The notes beneath the pieces were generated by a model. It made no database searches. It saw only the letters and a list, made by a program, of their open reading frames with translations, and had not been told where the DNA came from. Shown in pieces: positions 18,510-26,627 of a stretch of 64,000 nt of DNA (its first letter is position 1; the number at the start of each line of letters is the position of its first letter). The stretch is from positions 1-64,000 of the forward strand of contig NZ_BAYB01000018.1 in NCBI RefSeq assembly GCF_000685035.1. The letters are read 5' to 3'. Source of the DNA: Paraburkholderia ferrariae NBRC 106233. Lineage in GTDB: Bacteria; Pseudomonadota; Gammaproteobacteria; Burkholderiales; Burkholderiaceae. Position numbers and translations under genes: made by a program.

Positions 18510-20000
18510 ATGGCCGCCCCATTTTTCTTCAACGACCGCCTGAAAACGAAGATTTTTCTGCTTGCGGTCGTCCCCTTTCTCGCCGCCATCGCCGGTATCG
18601 GGATCGGCGTGCGGGAGCAGGCCACCGCGCTCGCGCAGACGCAGCACGCGACGACGGAGGCCGCTTACCTCGCGAGCAAGGAAGTCGAGTTGCGTCATTA
18701 CGTCGAGCTCGCCACGAGCGCGGTCGCACCGCTCTACGAGACGCCGGCCGACGCCACGCCCGCCGGGATCGCCACCCGTCAGCGCGAGGCGCTGGCCGTG
18801 CTGCAAAAAATGGACTTTGGCCCGGACGGCTATTTCTTCGTCTACGACCTGCATGGCCGCTCGCTCATGCACCCGCGCGAGCCCGACCTGGTGGGCCGCA
18901 ACCTCTGGGACCTGCGCGATCCGCAGGGCGCGCTCACGATCCAGCAACTCGTTGCCGCGGCCACGCGCGGCGGCGGTTACGTGCGCTATCTGTGGAAGCG
19001 GCCCTCCACCGGCAAGCTCGCGCCCAAGCTCGGCTATGTCGTGCCGCTCACGCGCTGGGGCTGGATGGTCGGCACCGGCATCTATCTCGACGACGTCGAT
19101 TCCACGCTCGCGCGCATCGACGAACGCGCCTCCGCCAACATCGAGCGCACGCTCAAGTGGCTGGGCGTGATCGCGCTGGCGGGGGTGGGCGTGATCACGC
19201 TGGGCGCGCTCGTGCTCAACGTGAGCGAGCACCGCAGCGCGGACGCCAGGCTCAAGCGGCTCGCGCAGCAGGTGGTCGAGTCGCAGGAAGAGGAGCGCGC
19301 GCGGCTCTCGCGCGAGTTGCACGACGGCATCAGCCAGATGCTGGTTTCGGTGAAGCTGCTGCTCGAATCGGCGCTCGCGCGCCTCGAGCGCGGCGAAACG
19401 CGCACGCCCGCGGCCGAAGCCTCGCTCGCCACCGGCCTCACGCGCCTTTCCGATACGCTGCGCGAAGTGCGCCGCATCTCGCACGCGCTGCGCCCCGCCA
19501 TGCTCGACGACCTCGGGCTCGCCGCCGCGCTCGAACAACTCACGCGCGAGCTGAGCGCCGAGTCCGGCATACAGATCGAGTTCGCCCGGGCCGGTGCGCC
19601 CGCGCCGTCGATGCCGACGCCGTTGCCGACGCCGTTGCCAGCGCAGGCCGCCGTCCTGCCCGACGCCGTGAACACGGTACTCTTTCGCATCGCACAAGAA
19701 GCGCTCACGAACATCGTGCGCCATGCCGGCGCGCCGCGCGCGGCCCTCTCGCTCGACGTGGCCCGCGGCGGCGTCACCTTGACCGTGGCCGACAACGGCC
19801 GCGGCTTCAACGTCGAAGAGGCCCAGGCCGATCCGCGCGCGGGCCTCGGCTTGCGCAACATGCGCGAGCGGCTGGAGTCGCTCGGCGGCCGGCTCACGTT
19901 GAGCTCGCGGCCCGGGCACACGGTGCTCACGGCGTGGGTGCCGGTGGCGACAACGGCACCCGCGGCAACGGCGACAGCAGCAGGAAAAGAGAGATCATGA
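18510..20000 (+). CDS. Cache-domain sensor histidine kinase
   Basis: A 496-residue membrane kinase. A first transmembrane segment (KIFLLAVVPFLAAIAGIGIG) is followed by a periplasmic Cache_2-type sensor (GPDGYFFVYDLHGRSLMHP, GWMVGTGIYLDDVD), a second segment (LGVIALAGVGVITLGALVL), then a HisKA_3 dimerisation domain with the phosphorylated His in RELHDGISQM and an HATPase domain (DNGRGFN, GLGLRNMRERLE). An in-frame start at 18459 is possible; 18510 is preferred because homologues start close to the first membrane helix. It overlaps the regulator start as ATGA. By family it probably senses pyruvate or a similar small acid and controls the divergent cstA unit. Confidence 0.85.
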   Translation: MAAPFFFNDRLKTKIFLLAVVPFLAAIAGIGIGVREQATALAQTQHATTEAAYLASKEVELRHYVELATSAVAPLYETPADATPAGIATRQREALAVLQKMDFGPDGYFFVYDLHGRSLMHPREPDLVGRNLWDLRDPQGALTIQQLVAAATRGGGYVRYLWKRPSTGKLAPKLGYVVPLTRWGWMVGTGIYLDDVDSTLARIDERASANIERTLKWLGVIALAGVGVITLGALVLNVSEHRSADARLKRLAQQVVESQEEERARLSRELHDGISQMLVSVKLLLESALARLERGETRTPAAEASLATGLTRLSDTLREVRRISHALRPAMLDDLGLAAALEQLTRELSAESGIQIEFARAGAPAPSMPTPLPTPLPAQAAVLPDAVNTVLFRIAQEALTNIVRHAGAPRAALSLDVARGGVTLTVADNGRGFNVEEAQADPRAGLGLRNMRERLESLGGRLTLSSRPGHTVLTAWVPVATTAPAATATAAGKERS

Positions 20001-20638
20001 ACGACACGGCCCAACCCGCACGGCTTTTACTCGTCGACGACCACCCGCTCGTGCGCGACGGCCTGCGCGCCCGGCTCGAAGCGGTGGCGGGCCTCCAGGT
20101 CGCGGGCGAGGCCGGCAACGCCGACGAGGCCATCGCACTCGCCGCCGCGCTCGACCCCGACCTCGTGCTGATGGACGTGGGCATGGCCGGGATGAACGGC
20201 ATCGCGCTCGCGGGCCTCTTTCACGAGCGCTTTCCGGCGATCCGCGTGCTGATGCTGTCGATGCACGACAACGTCGAGTACGTGACCCAGGCGGTACGGG
20301 CAGGGGCGAGCGGCTATGTGCTCAAGGATTCGCCCTCGATGGAGATCGTGCGCGCCATCGAGGCGGTGCTCGCGGGGCAAACCTGGTTCAGCGCGGGGCT
20401 CGGCGTGCGCATGATCCAGGCTTCGGCGAAGGAAGCGCCCATCGAACGCCTCACGCCGCGCGAGCGCGATATTCTCGATGCGCTCGCACAGGGCCTGTCG
20501 AGCAAGCAGATCGCGCAGCGCGCCGGGCTTTCGGTGCGCACGGTGGAAACGCACCGGCTCAACCTCAAGCGTAAGCTCGACATCGAAGGCCAGGCGGAGC
20601 TGATCAAGTTCGCGGTGGAGAACCGCAGGAAGGGGTGA
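19997..20638 (+). CDS. LuxR/NarL-type response regulator
   Basis: A 213-residue regulator with an N-terminal receiver domain (DDHPLV, phospho-acceptor Asp in LVLMDVGMAGMNG, conserved Lys in YVLKDS) and a C-terminal LuxR HTH (LTPRERDILDALAQG ... LSVRTVETHRLNL). The start overlaps the kinase stop by four bases (ATGA), so the two are translationally coupled. It likely activates cstA-ybdD and perhaps its own operon through the CTACGTAA repeats upstream. Confidence 0.92.
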   Translation: MNDTAQPARLLLVDDHPLVRDGLRARLEAVAGLQVAGEAGNADEAIALAAALDPDLVLMDVGMAGMNGIALAGLFHERFPAIRVLMLSMHDNVEYVTQAVRAGASGYVLKDSPSMEIVRAIEAVLAGQTWFSAGLGVRMIQASAKEAPIERLTPRERDILDALAQGLSSKQIAQRAGLSVRTVETHRLNLKRKLDIEGQAELIKFAVENRRKG

Positions 20639-20705
20639 GGCAAGGGCGGTTGCGGTGCTCGCCGCGGCCGCCCGGTGCTGCCGTGGGTGCTGCGTGGGTG
20701 CCGCG

Positions 20706-21305
20706 TTAGCTGCGTGCGTTGTGATCGACGAGGAACTTGACGAGGCCGTCGATGCCGCCCTTGGCGATCTGGTCGGCGAACTGCGTCTGGTACACCTGGA
20801 TCAGCCAGGCGCCCATCATGTTGATGTCGTAGATCTTCCAGCCCGTGGCGGTGCGTTCGAGCCGGTAGTCGATGGCGTCGTCGCCGCCGTTGCTGATGAC
20901 GTGCGACTGCACGACCGTATCCTTCGCGCCCGCCGCCGTGTTGGACGGCAGGAACTTGAAGGTCACCTCCGTATCGCGCAGTTGCGCAAGCGAGGACGCA
21001 TAGGTCTTCACGAGCAGGAGCTGGAATTGCTCATACAGCTTTTGCTGCTGCTCCGGGGTGGCCGTGGTCCATGCCTTGCCGATGGCAATGCGGGTGGTGC
21101 GCTGGAAGTCGGTGGCCGGCACGAAATGGGTCTCGACCACCTGGGTGATCTTCGCCATGTCGCCGCCACGCGCCTGCGGGTCGGCCTGCATCGCCTTCAC
21201 GGTGCCCTGCACGGCATCCTTGACGATGGCGTCGGGAGAACTCTGGGCATAGGCGGCACCCGACACGAAGGCGGCGGCGAGAAATGCGGTGAAATAACGT
21301 TTCAT
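20706..21305 (-). CDS. MlaC/HpnM-like periplasmic lipid-binding protein
   Basis: A 199-residue protein with signal peptide MKRYFTAFLAAAFVSGAAYAQ (start 21305; the upstream in-frame start is rejected). The MlaC fold is recognisable from QQQKLYEQFQLLLVKTYASSL, DYRLERTATGWKIYDINMMG and the end YQTQFADQIAKGGIDGLVKFL. MlaC proteins carry phospholipids across the periplasm; the HpnM variant is found beside hopanoid genes. It is divergent from hpnN, which supports a role in hopanoid or phospholipid traffic. Confidence 0.9.
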   Translation of the reverse strand: MKRYFTAFLAAAFVSGAAYAQSSPDAIVKDAVQGTVKAMQADPQARGGDMAKITQVVETHFVPATDFQRTTRIAIGKAWTTATPEQQQKLYEQFQLLLVKTYASSLAQLRDTEVTFKFLPSNTAAGAKDTVVQSHVISNGGDDAIDYRLERTATGWKIYDINMMGAWLIQVYQTQFADQIAKGGIDGLVKFLVDHNARS

Positions 21306-21483
21306 ACGCTCATCGGGACAGTAAGATTCAAGCGCCGGGACGCGACGGGTGGCGGCCCGGCTGATCCAGTATAACGGCTTTGCCTGAGCGCCTTGTGTGT
21401 ACAAGGCGCGCCGGGAAGGGAGAGGCCGGTATACTGACGCGCTTCGCCAGAAAAACCGTCATGGACAGGGCCCCCTCGCCTGT

Positions 21484-24114
21484 ATGCTGAAGCCATTCAT
21501 CATCCACCTCGTCGCCTGGTCAGTGCGCCGCGCGGCGTGGGTCATCGCACTCGCGCTCGTACTGGCCGCGCTTAGCGGCGTGTACGTCGTCAAACATTTC
21601 AAGATCAATACCGATGTCAGCGGGCTCGTCGAGAACGACGCGCAATGGTCCGCGCTCGGCGACGCCATCGACAAAGCCTTCCCGCAGCGCGGCCAGTCGC
21701 TGCTCGTGGTGGTCGAGGCCGACGCGCCCGAACTCGCCGACGCCGCCGCCGACAAGCTCGCCGACGCGCTGAGGCAGGACCCGCGCGAATTCAGCGAGAT
21801 CTCGCAGCCCGCGGGCGGTCCGTTCTTCGAGCACAACGGCCTGCTGTTCCCTTCCACGGCCTCGGTGCTCTCCACCACGGGCCAGCTCGTGCAGGCGCGC
21901 CCGCTCGTCAACCAGCTCGCCAAAGATCCCAGCCTGACCGGCCTTGCCGGCACGCTCACGACCACGCTGCTGCTGCCGCTCACGATTGGCCAGGTGAAGC
22001 TGCCCGACATGGCGCACCTGCTCGGCAGCGCCGCCGACACGCTCGATCAGGTGCTGGCCGGCAAGCCGGCCGCGTTCTCGTGGCGCGCGCTCGTCGACAA
22101 GGACGCGGCGAAGAAGCCCGCGTTCGCGTTCGTCACGGTGCAGCCGGTGCTCAACTACGCGGCGCTGAAGGCCGCCGCGAGCGCCTCGCAGACGATCCGC
22201 AACACCGCCGCCTCGCTGCATCTCGATGTCGAGTACGGCGCCCGCGTGCGCCTGACCGGCGAACAGCCGCTCGCCGACGAAGAGTTCGCCTCGGTGGAGG
22301 ACGGCGCCGCGTTCAACGGCGCGATCACGGCCGTCGTCGTGCTCGTGATCCTCTGGCTCGCGCTGCGCTCGGGCAAGCTGATCGGCGCCGTGCTCGTCAC
22401 GCTCGTGATCGGCCTCGTCATCACGGCCGCGCTCGGCCTCATGATGGTCGGCTCGCTCAACATGCTCTCGGTCGCGTTCATGGTGCTGTTCGTGGGCCTC
22501 GGGGTGGACTTCGGCGTGCAGTTCGGCGTGAAATACCGCGAGGAGCGCCACCAGGACGAACGGCTCGACGCGGCGCTCCTCAAGACCGCGCGCGTGATCG
22601 GCGTGCCGCTCACGCTGGCCGCCATCGCGGTGGCCGAAAGCTTCTTTTCCTTCCTGCCCACGGCCTACAAGGGCCTCTCCGAGCTCGGCCAGATCGCGGG
22701 CGTGGGCATGTTCGTCGCGTACTTCGCGAACATGACCGTGCTGCCCGCGCTCATCAGCGTGTTCAAGCCGCACGGCGAGAAAACGTCCCCCGGTTTCGCG
22801 TTCCTCGCGCCGGTGGACAAGTGGCTTGCCGATCATCGCAAGCCGGTGCTGATCGGCACGCTCGTGGTGGTGGTGGGCGCAACGCCCCTGCTGCTGCACC
22901 TGCGCTTCGACTTCAACCCGCTGCACCTGAAGGACCCGCACACCGAATCGATGGCGACGCTGATTGCGCTGAAGGATTCGCCCGTTATCTCGATCAACGA
23001 CGTGAGCGTGCTCGCGCCGACCCTGACCGACGCCGACCGGATCGCCGCGAAGCTCGCGAAGCTGCCGGAAGTGGCGCGCGCCACGACGCTCAGCTCGCTG
23101 ATCCCCGACGACCAGCAGCAAAAGCTGATGCTGATTTCGAGCGCGGCGCAGCAGTTGCTGCCCGCACTCACGCAGCAGCCGGCCTCGCCCGCGACCGACG
23201 CGGTGCGGGTGGACACGCTCAAGCGCGCGGCGAACCAGCTGACGCTGGCCGCGGGCGACCATCCGGGACCGGGTGCCGCCGAAGCGCAGCATCTTTCGGC
23301 TGCGCTGACGAAGCTCGCGAACGCCGACGCCGCCACGCGCGATCGCGCCGAAAAAGCTTTCAGCCTGCCGCTCAGGCTCGCGCTCGCGCAGCTCGCGCGC
23401 CTGTTGCAGCCCTCGCCGATCACGCGCGAAACGCTGCCGCCCGGGATGGTGCGCGACTGGGTGGCGCCGACGGGCCAGGCGCTCGTGGACGTCGCGCCCC
23501 GCGTGCCCGCGGGCGTCGATCCCGGCGACGACCAGATGCTCGCGCGCTTCTCTCACGCGGTGAAGGCCGCGGAGCCGGGCGCCATCGGCGGCCCCATCTC
23601 GATCCTGCATTCGGCGAACGTGATCATCCTCGCGTTCCTGCAGGCGGCGGCCTGGTCGGTGCTGCTCATCACGGCGCTGCTGTGGATCACGCTGCGCCAC
23701 TTCGGCGACGTGCTGCGCACGCTGATTCCTCTGCTGGTTTCGGCGCTCGTGACGCTCGAACTGTGCGTCGTGCTCGGCATCCAGCTCAATTTCGCGAACA
23801 TCATCGCGCTGCCCCTGATGCTGGGCGTGGGCGTCGCGTTCAAGATCTATTTCGTGATGGCTTGGCGCTCGGGCCAGACGGGCCTGCTCCATTCGAGCCT
23901 CACGCACGCAGTGCTGTTTTCCGCCGCCACCACGGCCACCGCATTCGGAAGCCTGTGGCTTTCGCACCATCCGGGCACGTCGAGCATGGGCAAGCTGCTC
24001 GCGCTGTCCCTCTTCTGTACGCTGATTGGCGCTGTGGTCTTCCAGCCGGTGCTGATGGGCAAGCCGCGCGTGACAAAACGCACAAGAACGCAACCCCAGG
24101 GGATCGACCGATGA
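21484..24114 (+). CDS. hpnN: HpnN-type RND hopanoid transporter
   Basis: An 876-residue RND/MMPL-family inner-membrane exporter. It has an N-terminal helix (WVIALALVLAALSGVYVV), a large periplasmic domain, a first sterol-sensing-like bundle (LFVGLGVDFGVQFGVKYREE near residues 333-352), a second periplasmic domain and a second bundle (MLGVGVAFKIYFVMAWR). HpnN moves hopanoids to the outer membrane. The start at 21484 gives the expected first helix. It overlaps mlaA by four bases and heads the plus-strand lipid-transport unit opposite the hopanoid synthesis operon. Confidence 0.92.
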   Translation: MLKPFIIHLVAWSVRRAAWVIALALVLAALSGVYVVKHFKINTDVSGLVENDAQWSALGDAIDKAFPQRGQSLLVVVEADAPELADAAADKLADALRQDPREFSEISQPAGGPFFEHNGLLFPSTASVLSTTGQLVQARPLVNQLAKDPSLTGLAGTLTTTLLLPLTIGQVKLPDMAHLLGSAADTLDQVLAGKPAAFSWRALVDKDAAKKPAFAFVTVQPVLNYAALKAAASASQTIRNTAASLHLDVEYGARVRLTGEQPLADEEFASVEDGAAFNGAITAVVVLVILWLALRSGKLIGAVLVTLVIGLVITAALGLMMVGSLNMLSVAFMVLFVGLGVDFGVQFGVKYREERHQDERLDAALLKTARVIGVPLTLAAIAVAESFFSFLPTAYKGLSELGQIAGVGMFVAYFANMTVLPALISVFKPHGEKTSPGFAFLAPVDKWLADHRKPVLIGTLVVVVGATPLLLHLRFDFNPLHLKDPHTESMATLIALKDSPVISINDVSVLAPTLTDADRIAAKLAKLPEVARATTLSSLIPDDQQQKLMLISSAAQQLLPALTQQPASPATDAVRVDTLKRAANQLTLAAGDHPGPGAAEAQHLSAALTKLANADAATRDRAEKAFSLPLRLALAQLARLLQPSPITRETLPPGMVRDWVAPTGQALVDVAPRVPAGVDPGDDQMLARFSHAVKAAEPGAIGGPISILHSANVIILAFLQAAAWSVLLITALLWITLRHFGDVLRTLIPLLVSALVTLELCVVLGIQLNFANIIALPLMLGVGVAFKIYFVMAWRSGQTGLLHSSLTHAVLFSAATTATAFGSLWLSHHPGTSSMGKLLALSLFCTLIGAVVFQPVLMGKPRVTKRTRTQPQGIDR

Positions 24115-25112
24115 ACAAGAAACAAGCCGCGCTCACCATGGCGGCGGCGAGCCTGACGATCCTCGTGACGTCGGGCTGCGCAACGGGCCCCAACCGCAAG
24201 CCGGAAGATCCGTTCGAACCGGCGAACCGCGCGATCTTCAAGTTCAACGACGTGCTCGACACCACGGTCGCGCAGCCGATCGCCAAGGGCTACCAGAAGG
24301 TGACGCCGCAGCCGCTGCGCCAGGCGATCAGCAACTTCTTCTCGAATCTCGGCGACGTGAGCAACTTCGCCAACGACCTGCTGCAGCTAAAGATCACCGA
24401 CGCCACCGAAGACCTCATGCGCCTCGCCATGAACACGACGTTCGGCATAGGCGGCCTGATCGACTTCGCCACGCCCGCGGGCCTGCCCAAGCACCACCAG
24501 GACTTCGGCCTCACGCTCGGGCGCTACGGCATGCCGGCGGGCCCGTATCTCGTGCTGCCGCTCTTCGGGCCCAGCTCGGTGCGCGACGGCATCGGCATGG
24601 GCGTCGACGTGAAGTTCAACGTGCTCAACTACATCGAACCGGCCGTGCGCAATCCGCTGTACGTCACGCAGTTCGTCAGCACGCGCGCGGACCTGCTGGG
24701 CGCAACCGACCTGCTTTCGCAGGCGGCACTCGACAAGTACTCGTTCGTGCGCGACGCCTACCGCCAGCAGCGAGAATCGTTGCTGCGCGGCTCGCAGTCG
24801 GGCACCCAGGGTCTGCCGAACTATGGCGATCCGGGGCAGTCGGGCAGTTCGGGGGCTCCGGGGAATTCGAACGGACTGCCGAATTATGAGGACCCGGGCG
24901 ATACAGGCGGCGCGGGCGGATCGAACGCGCCGGCCGGCAAGGGCGGGGATAGCCAGAACAACGGCCTGCCGAATTACGAGGATCCGGGCGAATCGAGCGC
25001 GGCGGCGCCGGCTGCAGCTGCATCTGGCGCTGCGGCGCAGGCATCGGCTGCGGCATCGGCCGCCGATGCGGTCGCGAAGCCCGCCGCACCGGCTCCGGCC
25101 TCGGCGCCCTGA
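24111..25112 (+). CDS. mlaA: MlaA/VacJ-family lipoprotein with a repetitive tail
   Basis: A 333-residue outer-membrane lipoprotein. The signal ends LVTSGCAT (lipobox Cys). The MlaA core runs from DPFEPANRAIFKFNDVLD to about residue 230 with PVFGPSSVRDGIG-like LPLFGPSSVRDGIG and YDFVRD-like YSFVRDAYRQQR. MlaA removes mislocalised phospholipid from the outer leaflet. The last ~100 residues are unusual: three GLPNY(G/E)DPG units joined by Gly/Ser/Ala-rich linkers, then an Ala/Pro tail. Its ATG overlaps the hpnN stop. Confidence 0.92.
   Translation: MNKKQAALTMAAASLTILVTSGCATGPNRKPEDPFEPANRAIFKFNDVLDTTVAQPIAKGYQKVTPQPLRQAISNFFSNLGDVSNFANDLLQLKITDATEDLMRLAMNTTFGIGGLIDFATPAGLPKHHQDFGLTLGRYGMPAGPYLVLPLFGPSSVRDGIGMGVDVKFNVLNYIEPAVRNPLYVTQFVSTRADLLGATDLLSQAALDKYSFVRDAYRQQRESLLRGSQSGTQGLPNYGDPGQSGSSGAPGNSNGLPNYEDPGDTGGAGGSNAPAGKGGDSQNNGLPNYEDPGESSAAAPAAAASGAAAQASAAASAADAVAKPAAPAPASAP
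24814..24990 (+). repeat. three GLPNYxDPG repeats in the MlaA tail
   Basis: Three copies of GLPNY(G/E)DPG, starting near 24812, 24878 and 24962, are separated by Gly/Ser/Ala-rich spacers. The corresponding DNA (CTGCCGAAyTAyG...) is similar between copies, which suggests duplication. Confidence 0.75.
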
Positions 25113-25185
25113 CTGGCGCGCGCGGCCTCGCCGCCGTTTCGCGACCTGCGTAGCCGTTGCTGAACAGGCGCGGGCGCGGCTGCGG

Positions 25186-25261
25186 CGAGCTGCTCATCGT
25201 ACTTCGCCATGAAAAACACCCCAAAGATTGGATCGGTGTCCAACTTTTGGGGTGCAGTTCA
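25186..25261 (-). mobile_element. IS3-family element end remnant
   Basis: Read on the minus strand, the segment starts TGAACTGCACCCCAAAAG, a terminal-repeat sequence typical of IS3-family elements, contains a matching internal inverse (CACCCCAAA near 25217), and then ATGGCGAAGTACGATGAGC, which encodes MAKYDEQL, the usual start of an IS3 OrfA transposase. Similarity ends at about 25186, where ordinary GC-rich sequence resumes. Only this end survives; no transposase remains. The recognition is from memory of the family. Confidence 0.6.
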
Positions 25262-25320
25262 CACAGACGCCTGGTCTGCCGGGGGTTTTCGTTTCGGCGC
25301 TTCGCGAACGGACTCGGCGC

Positions 25321-25791
25321 TTAATGCACCGCGTCCTCTTCCCGCTCCTCTTCCGAACCGACCGCCTCGATCGCGTCCGCCGCCGTCTGCACGTTCCGGC
25401 GATAGCGCTCATAGGCTTCGTCGGCGTAGCGGATGCGCTCGCGGCCGTGCGGCGCGGGCTTGCCGTCTTCGCCCAGGTTCACGAACACCATCTTTTCGAT
25501 CGTCAGGATGCTCTTGCGCGTGATCTTGTTGCGCACTTCGCAGCGCAGCGTGATCGACGAGCGGCCGAAGTCCGTGGCCGTCATGCCCAGTTCGATGATG
25601 TCGCCCTGGCGCGCCGAGCTCACGAAGTTGATTTCCGAGATGAACTTGGTCACCACCCGCTGGTTGTCGAGCTGGCAGATGGCGTAAATGGCGGCTTCTT
25701 CGTCGATCCAGCGCAGGAGGCTGCCGCCGAACAGCGTGCCGTTCGGGTTCAGGTCTTCAGGCTTGACCCACTTGCGAGTGTGAAAATTCAT
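25321..25791 (-). CDS. hotdog-fold acyl-CoA thioesterase
   Basis: A 156-residue protein of the YciA/BFIT hotdog thioesterase group. The segment NPNGTLFGGSLLRWIDEEAA near residues 15-34 carries the active-site Asp in the central helix; FVSSARQGDIIELGM and the basic strand that follows are typical. It hydrolyses acyl-CoA esters. A short acidic tail (GSEEEREED) follows the fold. It ends 60 bases from the IS remnant and starts 117 bases downstream of hpnG on the same strand. Physiological substrate unknown. Confidence 0.88.
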   Translation of the reverse strand: MNFHTRKWVKPEDLNPNGTLFGGSLLRWIDEEAAIYAICQLDNQRVVTKFISEINFVSSARQGDIIELGMTATDFGRSSITLRCEVRNKITRKSILTIEKMVFVNLGEDGKPAPHGRERIRYADEAYERYRRNVQTAADAIEAVGSEEEREEDAVH

Positions 25792-25907
25792 GGCTGCAAT
25801 CCCCTTCGAATGTGATCCGTCCCCGGGCCGGAACGCGAACCGAGGGTTAACACCTAGATATTACCAGAGATAAGGGTTTTCCCTAGTCTTTCAATATTCC
25901 AGATGGA

Positions 25908-26627
25908 TCACACGGGAAAAAGCGCCCGGGAGCTCACCAGTACGCTGCGCGCGGTGGCGAGCGTCTGGCGCGCGGCCTTCGCATCGGCGGCGACGCGCAG
26001 CAGGCCGCCTAGCTGGGAGGGGTCGCGGGCCAGTTCGCGCAGAACCGGCAGGACCGCCGTCGATCCGTCGTCGCGCAGGCCGGCCATTGCCGCCTTCGGC
26101 AGGCTGCGCCACGCGGGATCGACAATCGCGCGGCACACCGTGAACGGCAGCCCGCGTGCGGCCGCCGCGGCGGCGGCCAGATGCGATTCCATATCGACGG
26201 CCAGCGCGCCGCCCGTCGATTGATGGAGCGCCGCCTTGCCGTCCGCGCCGACGACGGGCGCCGCGACCGCGGCCTGCACGCCGCGCCGCACGCGCGCGGC
26301 GAGCGGCGAGTCCGCCAGCGCGCGGGCGAGCCGCTCGGTCCACGTGGCGTCGGTGTCGATGCGGCCGAAGGGGCCGTCCACGGCGTCGGCAATCACGAGC
26401 GTGCCCGGCTCCAGATCCGGCGCGAGGCCGCCCGCCGTACCGAAGCTGACGACGCCCGACGCCCCGCGCTCCAGCGCCGCCGTGAGCGCGCGTTCGAGCA
26501 GGTCGGCGCGCGCCGCATAGACGGCGCTCACGCCGTCGCGCGAATTGCCCTGCGCGATGGCCGCTTCGAATGCCATGCCTGCGACCGCGATCACGGGCCG
26601 CGCGGATGCTGTCGCGCTCATCGTCAC
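25908..26627 (-). CDS. hpnG: HpnG-type adenosylhopane nucleosidase/phosphorylase
   Basis: A 239-residue phosphorylase-superfamily protein. The motif SFGTAGGLAPDLEPGTLVIAD near residues 61-81 and AVDMESHLAAAAAA (the purine-nucleoside phosphorylase signature Met-Glu) near 143 place it with HpnG, which removes adenine from adenosylhopane on the way to bacteriohopanetetrol. The start overlaps the cyclase stop by four bases. It is the last gene of the hpnD-hpnE-shc-hpnG run. Confidence 0.88.
   Translation of the reverse strand: MTMSATASARPVIAVAGMAFEAAIAQGNSRDGVSAVYAARADLLERALTAALERGASGVVSFGTAGGLAPDLEPGTLVIADAVDGPFGRIDTDATWTERLARALADSPLAARVRRGVQAAVAAPVVGADGKAALHQSTGGALAVDMESHLAAAAAAARGLPFTVCRAIVDPAWRSLPKAAMAGLRDDGSTAVLPVLRELARDPSQLGGLLRVAADAKAARQTLATARSVLVSSRALFPV

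Noticed and set aside
21520..24093. 857-codon minus-strand frame opposite hpnN
   Set aside because: Mirror of a real RND gene in GC-rich DNA; the product is a basic, repetitive sequence without motifs.
25217..25254. hairpin behind mlaA as a terminator
   Set aside because: The stem is better explained as the terminal and internal repeats of an IS3-type end, and there is no T-run.
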